NCBI GenBank assembly: GCA_019745565.1
Contig: JAIESW010000024.1
Location: 312,129 to 376,128, forward strand
Length of the DNA: 64,000 nucleotides
Direction of reading: 5' to 3'
From: Burkholderiales bacterium
GTDB lineage: Bacteria; Pseudomonadota; Gammaproteobacteria; Burkholderiales; Ga0077523
The notes under the pieces were generated by a model. It was not told the DNA's origin. It made no database searches and was given only the letters and a program-made list of their open reading frames with translations. The translations under genes and the position numbers were made by a program. Below, piece by piece: positions 53,178 to 61,356 of this stretch (positions within the stretch are counted from its first letter, which is position 1; each line of letters starts with the position of its first letter).

Positions 53178-54017
53178 ATGCGCCTCGCCACGGTCATTCA
53201 CGATGGTCTCGAGCAGTGCGCGGTGCTCACGGCCCACGGCCTCACCCTGGTGGCGGACATCAATGCGCGCCTGGGAAAGGCGTGGCCCATCGACCTGTAC
53301 ACACTGGTGCAACAGGGCCTGAGCCACGCGATCGAATCGGACGCCTTCGCAACGGCGCGCTATCGCGACCCGAAGACGATGCGCTACGGACCGCTCTGGC
53401 GGCACCCCCGCAAGATCTGGGGCATCGGGCTCAACTACCGCGACCACGCGGCCGACCTGAACGCGGTGTATCCGGACGAGCCTGCGTCGTTCATCAAGGG
53501 TGACCAGACGATCATCGGGCCGGGCGATGTCATCGAACTGCCGCCGGAGTCGCGGCGGGTCACCGCGGAGGCCGAACTCGGGGTGGTGATCGGCCGGCCC
53601 TGCCGGCGGGTGAGCGAGGCCGACGCCCTGGACTACGTGGCCGGCTACTGCCTCATCCTCGACATGACGGCCGAAGACATCCTGCAGAAGAATCCGCGCT
53701 ACCTGACCCGCTCGAAGAACTTCGACACGTTCTTTTCGTTCGGGCCCGAGCTCATCACGCGGGAGGAAGTCGCCGACGTCCTGGCGGTCGAGGTGGGCAC
53801 CTGGAAGAACGGGCAACTGCACCGGAAGAACGTGGTGGCGAACATGCAGTTCCCGCCGGCCTATCTGGTTTCATTCCACTCGCACGTGATGACGCTCTAC
53901 CCGGGCGACATCATTTCATCGGGGACGCCGGGCGCCGTCGTCATCGAGGATGGCGACCTGGCCGAGTGTCGCATCGAGGGCCTCGGAACACTTTCGAATC
54001 CCGTGCGCAGGCCGTAG
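53178..54017 (+). CDS. Fumarylacetoacetate hydrolase-family protein
   Basis: 279 residues. The FAH fold region begins at KIWGIGLNYRDHAADLN (about 76-92). The metal ligands are expected in the EAELGVVIG stretch (two Glu) and the Asp in LILDMTAED. FFSFGPELIT and LVSFHSHVMTLYPGDIISSG follow the usual order and length of the family. Members hydrolyse or decarboxylate beta-diketo or acylpyruvate compounds; the substrate cannot be told from sequence. The gene begins 19 bases after the second tRNA and could share its transcript. Confidence 0.88.
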   Translation: MRLATVIHDGLEQCAVLTAHGLTLVADINARLGKAWPIDLYTLVQQGLSHAIESDAFATARYRDPKTMRYGPLWRHPRKIWGIGLNYRDHAADLNAVYPDEPASFIKGDQTIIGPGDVIELPPESRRVTAEAELGVVIGRPCRRVSEADALDYVAGYCLILDMTAEDILQKNPRYLTRSKNFDTFFSFGPELITREEVADVLAVEVGTWKNGQLHRKNVVANMQFPPAYLVSFHSHVMTLYPGDIISSGTPGAVVIEDGDLAECRIEGLGTLSNPVRRP

Positions 54018-54160
54018 CGAATCTGCGCGGACGTCGCGCGATGAAAATCATCGCATCGTCGCGACATAGCGACGCGATTTCGCGCTGATCCACCTAAAGG
54101 CTTGATTTGTGCCGCGACGAGCCTGTCGCCGCGGCGCGACTCGACCTCAGGGGAGCGCGG

Positions 54161-54517
54161 TCAGATCGACCCTGTGACGATCAGCTGGAAGCCGAAGAAC
54201 AGGCCCAGTGCCAACCCTGCGTAGACCAGGATGTCGCCGCGTGCGCCGTTCATCGAACTCGCATCGAGCCACCGCTTGAAGCCATAGCCGCCGGCGAGGA
54301 TCGCGACCACCATGAGTGCGGCATAGCCGGGGTGCATATGCCAGAAGGTGTCGATCCAGCGGCCGAGGAAGCCGCCGGGCTTGAGCGCCTTGTAGATGAG
54401 TCCGACCACGCCCAGCACGAGCAGTACGAAGATCGCGCCGTGCAACGCGGTTCCGCCCAGTTCCGACAGCAGTTGGGAACCGGAGGTAGGCTTGTTCTGT
54501 GAAATCGGGTTGAACAT
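54161..54517 (-). CDS. Small unknown membrane protein
   Basis: 118 residues from the ATG at 54517, with GGAGG 6 bases upstream. Three membrane helices are predicted (AIFVLLVLGVVGLIYKAL, YAALMVVAILAGGYGFKRWL, and ILVYAGLALGLFFGFQLIV), with a loop between the first two containing GGFLGRWIDTFWHMHPG. I do not recognise a family. The gene stands alone, converging on the FAH-family gene across 143 bases that hold several small GC-rich palindromes, such as TCGTCGC/GCGACG. Confidence 0.65.
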   Translation of the reverse strand: MFNPISQNKPTSGSQLLSELGGTALHGAIFVLLVLGVVGLIYKALKPGGFLGRWIDTFWHMHPGYAALMVVAILAGGYGFKRWLDASSMNGARGDILVYAGLALGLFFGFQLIVTGSI

Positions 54518-54649
54518 ACAGCCTCCGAAAAAGATCCGCCCGGGCCCTGGCGAGGCGCGGGCGGCGAAGTCCCACTTGACTACCGACGGCACCCGGTCGG
54601 GGGGACACAGGCACCGCCAGCATGTCTATATCAATCGCCGTGCCAGCAC

Positions 54650-54684
54650 GAAAAACATCCGGCGAAACAATCAGCTGTTTCGCC
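54650..54684 (-). terminator. Candidate terminator for the Cys-rich protein gene
   Basis: On the minus strand GGCGAAACA, a 6-base loop and TGTTTCGCC (54684-54661), then GGATG and TTTTT (54655-54651). The T run is offset by a few bases. The rest of 54518-54777 shows no supported gene. Confidence 0.5.
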
Positions 54685-54777
54685 ATGCTCGTGGGGGCAT
54701 GCGCTTTCGCCCGGTTTTCAGGGGCGATTTCGTCACTGCTGGACGACGAGCCGTCGTGGACGGCCCGGCGGAAACGG

Positions 54778-55092
54778 CTATTGCGTGTCGCAGCTCACGA
54801 AATTGCACACGGTGTCGCAGGCCGGGTTGCGCCCGCATTCGAACGTGGCGAGCTTCGGCGTGCCGTCGTCCTGGCGGCCGCATTGGTCGGCGGCGGCCAT
54901 CAGCTTGGGCCGCGGACGCCACTCGCACTGGTGGCACATGCCCGCGCCGAAGATGTCCAGGCGCTCGCTGCGCGCCGGGGGCAGCTTGCTGATGCCGCCG
55001 GTCGTGTCGTCTTCGGATTGCTGCGCGAACCCCGCCATGGCCGGCGCGAGAGCCAGGGTGGCGATGATGATCAGACGGGACAGGGTGTTCAT
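54778..55092 (-). CDS. Small Cys-rich exported protein
   Basis: 104 residues with a signal peptide (about 1-23, ending AGFA). The mature part has seven Cys: a CHQC pair followed by single Cys at QCG, ECG, ACD, VCN and SCD near the C-terminus. The pattern suggests disulfides or metal binding. I do not recognise the family. It lies downstream of the TerC-family gene on the same strand with a 67-base gap, and before a candidate terminator; it could be co-transcribed with TerC. Confidence 0.65.
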   Translation of the reverse strand: MNTLSRLIIIATLALAPAMAGFAQQSEDDTTGGISKLPPARSERLDIFGAGMCHQCEWRPRPKLMAAADQCGRQDDGTPKLATFECGRNPACDTVCNFVSCDTQ

Positions 55093-55159
55093 GGCGAGTG
55101 CTCCACGAGCGCTATGGGCGCAATTGTGAACCAGACGGGATTCCGGTGCTTGATCCTGG

Positions 55160-55876
55160 TCAGGAATCGGCGCTTCCGGCGGGCCGCCGACGGTGCCGGT
55201 TGACGAGGTAGCCGACCCCCAGCACGCCCCCCACGATCACGGCGTACATCCCGTAGCGGACCCAGGGATAGGCTTCGAAGAACGGCTGGAGCTTGGGTTC
55301 GTGGCTGATCATCGCTGCAGCCGTCCAGGCCAGTACGCCAGCGCCGATGTAGATGATGGCCGGGAACCGCTCGACCAGCTTCAAGATCAGGGTGCTGCCC
55401 CACACCATGATGGGGATGCTGATCGCGAGTCCCAGCACCACCAGCAGGAAGCTGCCTTTGGCAGCGCCGGCGACTCCCAACACGTTGTCCAGACCCATCA
55501 CGGCATCGGCGATGATGATGGTGCGCAGGGCGCCCCAGAAGGTGGTCTTCTTGGCAGCTTCGCCGCCCGCGGCGTTCACCTCGTGGTCCTCGGCGTGGTC
55601 GTCCGAGGCCAGCAGCTTGTAGGCGATCCAGATGAGCAGCACGCCGCCGACGAACCTGAGGCCCGGGACGCCGAGGAGCCAGACCACGATCAGGGTCATC
55701 ACCACCCGCACGCCGATCGCGCCGAGCGTGCCCCAGACGATCGCCTTCTTCTGCAGTTCCTTCGGCAGCGTGCGGGCCGCGAGCGCGATCACGATGGCGT
55801 TGTCGCCCGCGAGCACGAGGTCGATGATGATGATGGCGACGAGCGCGGTCAGGAAGGGGTACGAGAATATTTCCAT
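55160..55876 (-). CDS. TerC-family integral membrane protein (YjbE type)
   Basis: 238 residues with seven or eight predicted membrane helices. The two family motifs with acidic residues in the membrane are present: DLVLAGDNAIVIALAA and DAVMGLDNVLGVAGAAKG. A His/Asp/Glu-rich cytoplasmic loop (SDDHAEDHEVNAAGGE) lies between the halves. Relatives such as MeeF/YceF export manganese; specificity here is inferred only. I found no yybP-ykoY (Mn riboswitch) features in the 138 bases before it. Confidence 0.86.
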   Translation of the reverse strand: MEIFSYPFLTALVAIIIIDLVLAGDNAIVIALAARTLPKELQKKAIVWGTLGAIGVRVVMTLIVVWLLGVPGLRFVGGVLLIWIAYKLLASDDHAEDHEVNAAGGEAAKKTTFWGALRTIIIADAVMGLDNVLGVAGAAKGSFLLVVLGLAISIPIMVWGSTLILKLVERFPAIIYIGAGVLAWTAAAMISHEPKLQPFFEAYPWVRYGMYAVIVGGVLGVGYLVNRHRRRPAGSADS

Positions 55877-55924
55877 TGTTGCGGCGTGAGCGAAGGCCGC
55901 TTGTGCGGACTCGCGATGATGTGT

Positions 55925-56014
55925 CCGGGTGGGATCAGCCCTCGCCGGGCCGCCCGAAGAGGGCTGGCCCCCTTGGGGGGAGAGGCCGAAGGCCTGTCGG
56001 GGGGGTAGTCACTT
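55925..56014 (-). repeat. Dispersed intergenic repeat, family B copy 2
   Basis: Reading on the minus strand from the spoT stop: AAGTGACTACCCCCC, then GACAGGCCTTCGGCC, CTCCCCCCAAGGGGGCC, and GGGCGGCCCGGCGAGGGC. The first half matches 42328-42376 closely, and the GGGCGGCCCGG block is shared with family A. It starts directly at the spoT stop codon and lies between spoT and the TerC gene. Confidence 0.75.
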
Positions 56015-58129
56015 CTAGCCCTTCAAGCGGGTGATGCGGATGACCTCGGGGATGCGGCGCAGGCCGCGCATGATCTGCGCGAGATGCAGCCGGTTGTGCA
56101 CCTGCAAGGTGAAGTGGATGTTGGCGTAGGCCGTTGAGTCACCTGGTTCAAGGCTCACGTTGTCGATGTTGGCCTCGGACTGCGCGATCTCGGCGGCCAG
56201 CTTGGCCAGCACGCCGCGTTCGTTGGACGCCACCAGGCGGATGTTGACCGCGAACAGCTTGCGCGTGTCCGGCGCCCATTCCACGTCGAGCCATTTGTCC
56301 GGATCGCTGCGCATCTTGCGCGCCACGATGCAGTCGTGCGTGTGCACGACCAGGCCCTGGCCCTTCTTGATGTAGCCGATGATCGGATCGCCGGGGATGG
56401 GGTGGCAGCACTTGGCGAACTGCAGCGCCATGCCTTCCGAACCGCGGATGACCACCGTGCCTGGCAGCCGATTCGACCCGCCCTCCGGCTCGCCGATCAT
56501 CAGCAACCGCCGGGCGATCACGATCGCAAGCTGCTTGCCGAGCCCGATGTCGGCCAGGATCTCCTGGCGCGTCTTGTCGGTCTGGTCCTTGAGCAGCTTG
56601 TCCCAGCTCGCGTCGTCGATCTTCTGGGCCTTGGGCGACAGGGCCACCAGCGCCTGGTTTAGCAAACGCTCGCCGAGCTGCGCCGATTCCTCGTACTGCA
56701 TGGTCTTCAGGAAGTGGCGGATGTGCGAGCGCGCCTTGCCGGTGACCACGTAGTTGAGCCAGGCCGGATTGGGTTTCGCATGGGCCGCGGTGATGATCTC
56801 GACGCGATCGCCGTTGCGCAGTTCGCTGCGCAGCGGCACCAGTTCGTGATTCACCTTGGCGGCGACGCAGCGGTTGCCGATGTCGGTGTGCACCGCGTAG
56901 GCGAAATCCACGCAGGTGGCGCCATGGGGCAGCGACAGGATCTTGCCCTTGGGCGTGAAGACGTAGGTCTCGTCCGGGAACAGGTCGACCTTGAGGTGTT
57001 CCAGGAACTCGATCGACGAACCGCTCTGGGTCTGCATCTCGAGCAGGCTCTGCAGCCACTGGTGGGTCTTCTTCTGCAGCTCGTTCAGCTCCGCGTCGCT
57101 CTGCTTGTAGAGCCAGTGGGAGGCGACACCCGCCTCGGCGATCTTGTGCATCTCGGCGGTGCGGATCTGCGCCTCGAGCGGCGTGCCGTAGGGGCCGAAC
57201 AGCGTCGTGTGCAGCGACTGATAGCCGTTCGCCTTGGGGATCGCGATGTAGTCCTTGAACTTGCCCGGGATCGGCTTGTAGAGCCCGTGCAGCGCTCCGA
57301 GCGCCAGATAGCACGACGGCACGTCCTGCACGATGATGCGGAAGCCGTAGATGTCGAACACCTGGGAAAAGGTCAGGTGCTTTTCCTGCATCTTGTGGTA
57401 GATGCTGTACAGGTTCTTTTCGCGCCCGGTCACCGTGGCCTCGATCTTCGCGTCCGCCAGCTTGTGGCGGATGCCGTCGAGGATTTTGTCCACCACTTCC
57501 CGCCGGTTGCCGCGCGCCGAATACAGCGCCTTCTGCAGAACGCGATACCGGTTCGGGTACAGGTGCTTGAACGAGAGCTCCTGCAACTCCTGGAACAGGC
57601 GGTTCAGCCCCAGGCGGTTGGCGATGGGTGCGTAGATGTCGAGCGTCTCGCGCGCGATGCGGACCCGCTTCTTCGGGTTCATCGCGTCGAGCGTGCGCAT
57701 GTTGTGCAAGCGGTCAGCGAGTTTGATCAGGATGACGCGCACGTCGCGCGTCATCGCCAGCACCATCTTGCGGAAGTTCTCCGCCTGGGCCTGCTCGTGG
57801 CTCTGGAACTCGATGCGGTCGAGTTTCGAGACGCCGTCCACCAGCTCTGCCACCATCTTGCCGAACTTGTCCGCGAGCTCGGTCTTGGTGACGTTGGTGT
57901 CCTCCATCACGTCGTGCAGCAGCGCGGCCGAAAGCGCCTGGGAATCCAGGTGCCACTCGGTCAGGATCTGCGCGACGGCCACCGGATGCGAGACGTACGG
58001 CTCGCCGGTCATCCGGTACTGGCCCGCATGGGCCGTGGCGCTGAAGTCGTACGCCGACTGGAGCTGCGACACGTCCTCCGGCTTGAGGTAGCCGGAGACG
58101 TCGCGGAAGAAGGCGTCGGCGGGGGTCAT
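56015..58129 (-). CDS. spoT: Bifunctional (p)ppGpp synthetase/hydrolase SpoT
   Basis: 704 residues, the normal length. The HD hydrolase domain (about 25-160) has the metal motif HDVMEDT. The synthetase domain (about 230-340) has GYQSLHTTLFGP preceded by KFKDYIA; a basic (R/K)xKD there is the mark of bifunctional enzymes, whereas RelA has ExDD. TGS (about 385-445), helical, zinc-finger-like (FAKCCHPIPGDPIIG) and C-terminal ACT domains follow. It sets the level of the alarmone. It is transcribed with yicC-gmk-rpoZ, 70 bases downstream of rpoZ. Confidence 0.96.
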   Translation of the reverse strand: MTPADAFFRDVSGYLKPEDVSQLQSAYDFSATAHAGQYRMTGEPYVSHPVAVAQILTEWHLDSQALSAALLHDVMEDTNVTKTELADKFGKMVAELVDGVSKLDRIEFQSHEQAQAENFRKMVLAMTRDVRVILIKLADRLHNMRTLDAMNPKKRVRIARETLDIYAPIANRLGLNRLFQELQELSFKHLYPNRYRVLQKALYSARGNRREVVDKILDGIRHKLADAKIEATVTGREKNLYSIYHKMQEKHLTFSQVFDIYGFRIIVQDVPSCYLALGALHGLYKPIPGKFKDYIAIPKANGYQSLHTTLFGPYGTPLEAQIRTAEMHKIAEAGVASHWLYKQSDAELNELQKKTHQWLQSLLEMQTQSGSSIEFLEHLKVDLFPDETYVFTPKGKILSLPHGATCVDFAYAVHTDIGNRCVAAKVNHELVPLRSELRNGDRVEIITAAHAKPNPAWLNYVVTGKARSHIRHFLKTMQYEESAQLGERLLNQALVALSPKAQKIDDASWDKLLKDQTDKTRQEILADIGLGKQLAIVIARRLLMIGEPEGGSNRLPGTVVIRGSEGMALQFAKCCHPIPGDPIIGYIKKGQGLVVHTHDCIVARKMRSDPDKWLDVEWAPDTRKLFAVNIRLVASNERGVLAKLAAEIAQSEANIDNVSLEPGDSTAYANIHFTLQVHNRLHLAQIMRGLRRIPEVIRITRLKG

Positions 58130-58199
58130 GGGCGCGGGGCGAGCTTGCGGGACGAGGCGATCCGGCGGACGGACAGCTCCGCGCCTTCGAGCGTCCGGG

Positions 58200-58406
58200 T
58201 CAGTGCTTCGTTCGGTACAGGATGTCTATGCTGATCAGGCCCATGGCCATCTCGCGCAGGGCGATCACGGTCGGCTTGTCCTTGTTCCCTTCCACCTGCG
58301 GCGTGGCGCCGTTGGCGATCTCGCGGGCGCGGTAGGTGGCGGCGAGAGTCAGGTCGAAGCGGTTGGGAATGTGCTTCATTGCGTCGTCGACGGTGATGCG
58401 GGCCAT
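58200..58406 (-). CDS. rpoZ: RNA polymerase omega subunit RpoZ
   Basis: 68 residues. The opening [19 protein letters not shown] and the central [15 protein letters not shown] are the conserved parts of omega, including the helix that clamps the beta' C-terminus. In E. coli the omega-beta' interface forms one ppGpp site, so its linkage with spoT is functional. It follows gmk by 10 bases. Confidence 0.96.
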   Translation of the reverse strand: MARITVDDAMKHIPNRFDLTLAATYRAREIANGATPQVEGNKDKPTVIALREMAMGLISIDILYRTKH

Positions 58407-58416
58407 GGCATTTCCT

Positions 58417-59025
58417 TCACTTCATGCGGTTGATGGTGTCGCGGTGGCGCACGAGCTGCACTGCCCTACGCAGGCGCTCGGCGCGGACGATGGCTTGCAG
58501 GTCCTGGACCGCGACTTCGAAGTCCTTGTTAATAATAACATAATCGAATTCGTCCACGTGACTGATCTCATCCCGGGCGGCACGCAGCCGGCGCTCGATC
58601 ACTTCTGGTGTATCGGTGCCGCGGGATTCCAGCCGGTCCGCCAAGGCTTCGAGCGACGGCGGCAGCACGAAGATCCCCACGGCCGCGGGCATCAAATGCC
58701 GGACCTGAACCGCACCCTGCCAGTCGATCTCCAGCAGGATGTCGCTGCCGCGCCGCATCTCGCCTTCGATCCAGGCCTGCGACGTCCCGTATAGATTGCC
58801 GTGGACCTCGGCGCTTTCAAGGAGCTCGCCACGGGCCCGCATGGCCTCGAAGTCGGCGCGGGCGACGAAGTGATAGTCGCGCCCGTTGGCTTCCCCGGGC
58901 CGCGCCGGGCGGGTGGTGAAGGAGACCGAGAGGTGGATCGCCGGATCGTCCGCGAGCAGCCGTCGCACCAGGCTGGTCTTGCCGGCGCCGGAGGGGGCCG
59001 CGACGATGAAGAGCGTGCCGCTCAC
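58417..59025 (-). CDS. gmk: Guanylate kinase
   Basis: 202 residues. The P-loop is [10 protein letters not shown]. The GMP-binding region includes [20 protein letters not shown], with the TTRxxRxGE motif, and the later [12 protein letters not shown]. It makes GDP from GMP and ATP and thus feeds GTP and (p)ppGpp pools. Its ATG overlaps the yicC stop by 4 bases. Confidence 0.97.
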   Translation of the reverse strand: MSGTLFIVAAPSGAGKTSLVRRLLADDPAIHLSVSFTTRPARPGEANGRDYHFVARADFEAMRARGELLESAEVHGNLYGTSQAWIEGEMRRGSDILLEIDWQGAVQVRHLMPAAVGIFVLPPSLEALADRLESRGTDTPEVIERRLRAARDEISHVDEFDYVIINKDFEVAVQDLQAIVRAERLRRAVQLVRHRDTINRMK

Positions 59026-59888
59026 TCGATGTTCTGCACCTGCTCGCGCATCTGCTCGATCAGCACCTTGAGTTCCATGGACGTCTGCGACACCTCCACG
59101 TCCACGGACTTGGAACCCAGGGTGTTCGCCTCGCGATTGAGCTCCTGCATCACGAAGTCGAGCCGTTTGCCGACGTTGCCGCCCTTCGCGAGGATACGGC
59201 GCACCTCGGCGAGATGGGTGTTGAGGCGCGTCAGCTCCTCGTCCACATCGATGCGAGTGGCGAACAGCGCCACTTCCTGACGGATGCGCTCCTCGTCCAG
59301 GCTGGCCACCACTTCCTTCAATCGCTGCGTGAGTTTCTCCTGGTGGGCAGCCACCAGTTGCGGGATCTTCGGTGCGATGTTGCGCGCGAGCGCTTCCATG
59401 GAAGTCACGCGCTCCAGCAGCATCTCCTTCAGCTTCTCGCCTTCACGGCCGCGGGTCGCGGTGAATTCTTCCATGGCCTGGGCGAGCAGCGCCATGCTGG
59501 CTTCACGCAGTTCCTCCACCGGCAGCGTTTCCGCGCCGAACATCCCAGGCCACTTCAGCACGTCGCTGACGCCGAGGTTCGATGCCGCCGGCATGCGCGC
59601 CTTCACGCGGTGGTTGAGCTCGACCAGCTTGTCGAGCAGCGGTTCGTTGAGTTCGAGCAGGCTCGGTGCAGCGGGTGCGCGCGTGAGCCCGATGCGACAT
59701 TCGAGCTTGCCGCGCGTGAGTTTCGCCGCGAGTGCTTCGCGCATCGGCGGTTCGAACGCGCGGAATTCCTCCGGCACGCGGAACTGCACGTCGAGGTAAC
59801 GGTGATTGACCGAGCGCAACTCGAGGCTCACCGTTCCCAGCGGAGACTCGCGGCTCACCGACGCGTAGCCGGTCATGCTGTAGATCAT
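59022..59888 (-). CDS. yicC: YicC-family endoribonuclease
   Basis: 288 residues from ATG 59888; an in-frame extension to 59984 crosses a hairpin and probable promoter. The N-terminal MIYSMTGYASVSRESPLG and LELRSVNHRYLDVQFRVPEE (about 28-47) are signature segments, and the C-terminal KGGNVGKRLDFVMQELNREA with NTLGSKS is equally typical. E. coli YicC is a ribonuclease that degrades small RNAs. A perfect 9-base-pair hairpin lies in the 5' region. It heads the yicC-gmk-rpoZ-spoT transcript. Confidence 0.93.
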   Translation of the reverse strand: MIYSMTGYASVSRESPLGTVSLELRSVNHRYLDVQFRVPEEFRAFEPPMREALAAKLTRGKLECRIGLTRAPAAPSLLELNEPLLDKLVELNHRVKARMPAASNLGVSDVLKWPGMFGAETLPVEELREASMALLAQAMEEFTATRGREGEKLKEMLLERVTSMEALARNIAPKIPQLVAAHQEKLTQRLKEVVASLDEERIRQEVALFATRIDVDEELTRLNTHLAEVRRILAKGGNVGKRLDFVMQELNREANTLGSKSVDVEVSQTSMELKVLIEQMREQVQNIE

Positions 59889-59915
59889 CGGTGGGGTGCG
59901 CTTTACAGGGGAAGG

Positions 59916-59939
59916 GCGCCCGCCGAGAATGGCGGGCGC
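59916..59939. promoter_or_regulatory. Perfect hairpin in the yicC-rph intergenic region
   Basis: GCGCCCGCC (59916-59924), a 6-base loop, GGCGGGCGC (59931-59939). It starts 28 bases before the yicC ATG. On the minus strand a TGCTATCTT extended -10 lies just upstream, so the hairpin would sit at the 5' end of the yicC mRNA. Confidence 0.6.
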
Positions 59940-60004
59940 TGGAAAGATAGCACAGCGCACACCCGCGCCGAGCTGCGCGCGCACTTTTCACGGATTCCAT
60001 CTTC

Positions 60005-60733
60005 ATGACCACGCAACGTCCCAGCGGGCGCAAACCCGACCAGCTGCGCGCCGTGACCATCACGCGCCACTACACGCGACACGCCGAAGGTTCGGTGCTG
60101 GTCGAATTCGGCGACACGAAGGTGCTCTGCACCGCCAGCGTCGACGAGAAGGTGCCCCCGTTCCTCAAGGGGCGCGGCCAGGGCTGGATCACCGCGGAGT
60201 ACGGCATGCTGCCGCGCTCCACCCACACCCGTACCGATCGCGAGGCGGCGCGCGGCAAGCAGAGCGGGCGCACACAGGAGATCCAGCGCCTCATCGGTCG
60301 CAGCCTGCGTGCGGTGGCCGACATGCACGCGGTCGGCGAACGCACCATCCAGATCGACTGCGACGTGCTGCAGGCCGACGGTGGTACGCGGACCGCGAGC
60401 ATCACCGGAGCGTTCGTGGCGCTGCTCGATGCGTTGTCGCTGCTCAAGTCGCGCGGTGCGATCACGGCCTTGCCGGTGCACGATTTCGTGGCGGCCATTT
60501 CGGTCGGCGTGTACCAGGGCTTGCCGGTGCTCGACCTCGACTACGCCGAGGACTCCGATTGCGACACCGACATGAACGTCGTGATGACCGGCAGCGGCGG
60601 CCTGGTGGAAGTGCAGGGCACGGCGGAGGGCGAACCCTTCACGCGCGCGCAGATGGACGCGCTGCTGGACCTCGCCGGCAAGGGCATCGGCGAACTGATC
60701 GCTGCGCAGAAGCGGGCGTTGGGACACGCTTGA
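60005..60733 (+). CDS. rph: Ribonuclease PH
   Basis: 242 residues, full length. Typical features are [20 protein letters not shown] at the N-terminus, [39 protein letters not shown] and [18 protein letters not shown] (phosphate-binding side). It trims tRNA 3' ends by phosphorolysis. The active-site region is complete, unlike the frameshifted rph of E. coli K-12. Its stop overlaps the TTG of rdgB. Confidence 0.96.
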   Translation: MTTQRPSGRKPDQLRAVTITRHYTRHAEGSVLVEFGDTKVLCTASVDEKVPPFLKGRGQGWITAEYGMLPRSTHTRTDREAARGKQSGRTQEIQRLIGRSLRAVADMHAVGERTIQIDCDVLQADGGTRTASITGAFVALLDALSLLKSRGAITALPVHDFVAAISVGVYQGLPVLDLDYAEDSDCDTDMNVVMTGSGGLVEVQGTAEGEPFTRAQMDALLDLAGKGIGELIAAQKRALGHA

Positions 60734-61320
60734 ACAAGCTGGTGCTCGCGAGCGGCAACGCGGGCAAGATCCGCGAGATCGGCGAGTTGTTGGCCCCGCT
60801 CGCCATCGAAGTGATCCCGCAGGCCGCGCTCGCCATCGACGAGGCCGAGGAGCCGCACGACACCTTCGTCGAGAACGCCCTCGCCAAGGCGCGGCATGCG
60901 GCACGCCGATCCGGGCTGCCGGCGCTTGCCGACGACTCGGGCATCTGCGTGCGTGCCCTCGGCGGCGAGCCCGGCGTGCACTCGGCGCGGTATGCCGGCG
61001 AGCCGAAGAGCGACCAGCGCAACAACGACAGGCTGCTGGCGGCGCTCGAGTCCGTCGCAGATCGTCGCGCGCACTACTGCTGCGTCATGGTGCTGATGCG
61101 CCACGGAGCCGACCCGCAGCCGCTGATCGCCGAAGGCGAGTGGCACGGCGAGATCCTGCGGGCGCCCCGCGGCGACGGCGGTTTCGGCTACGACCCGTTG
61201 TTCCTCGACCCGGAACTCGGCCTGACCGGCGCGGAATTGACGCTCGAGCGCAAGAACGCCATCAGCCATCGCGGCCGCGCATTGACACAATTGCTGGAGC
61301 GCCTACGCGGAACCCAGTAG
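60730..61320 (+). CDS. rdgB: dITP/XTP pyrophosphatase RdgB
   Basis: 196 residues from the TTG at 60730, which overlaps the rph stop and gives the expected N-terminus [17 protein letters not shown]. Other family motifs are [25 protein letters not shown] (about 46-70, with the acidic catalytic pair), [11 protein letters not shown], and [11 protein letters not shown], with SHRGRAL near the end. It removes inosine and xanthosine triphosphates from the nucleotide pool. In many relatives hemW follows; here an AI-2E permease does. Confidence 0.95.
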   Translation: MNKLVLASGNAGKIREIGELLAPLAIEVIPQAALAIDEAEEPHDTFVENALAKARHAARRSGLPALADDSGICVRALGGEPGVHSARYAGEPKSDQRNNDRLLAALESVADRRAHYCCVMVLMRHGADPQPLIAEGEWHGEILRAPRGDGGFGYDPLFLDPELGLTGAELTLERKNAISHRGRALTQLLERLRGTQ

Positions 61321-61356
61321 GCTGCCGCCTGTCCGCGCCGTTTGGAGCCGACCGCC

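Noticed and set aside
54622..55203. Forward open frame of 193 codons opposite the Cys-rich exported protein
   Set aside because: It starts with a plausible hydrophobic stretch but continues as Arg/Ala/Gly-rich shadow sequence into the TerC gene. The reverse-strand protein has a proper signal peptide and ordered Cys.
55877..56014. yybP-ykoY manganese riboswitch ahead of the TerC-family gene
   Set aside because: TerC genes often have one, but I could not find the conserved loop sequences; most of the gap is the family B repeat.
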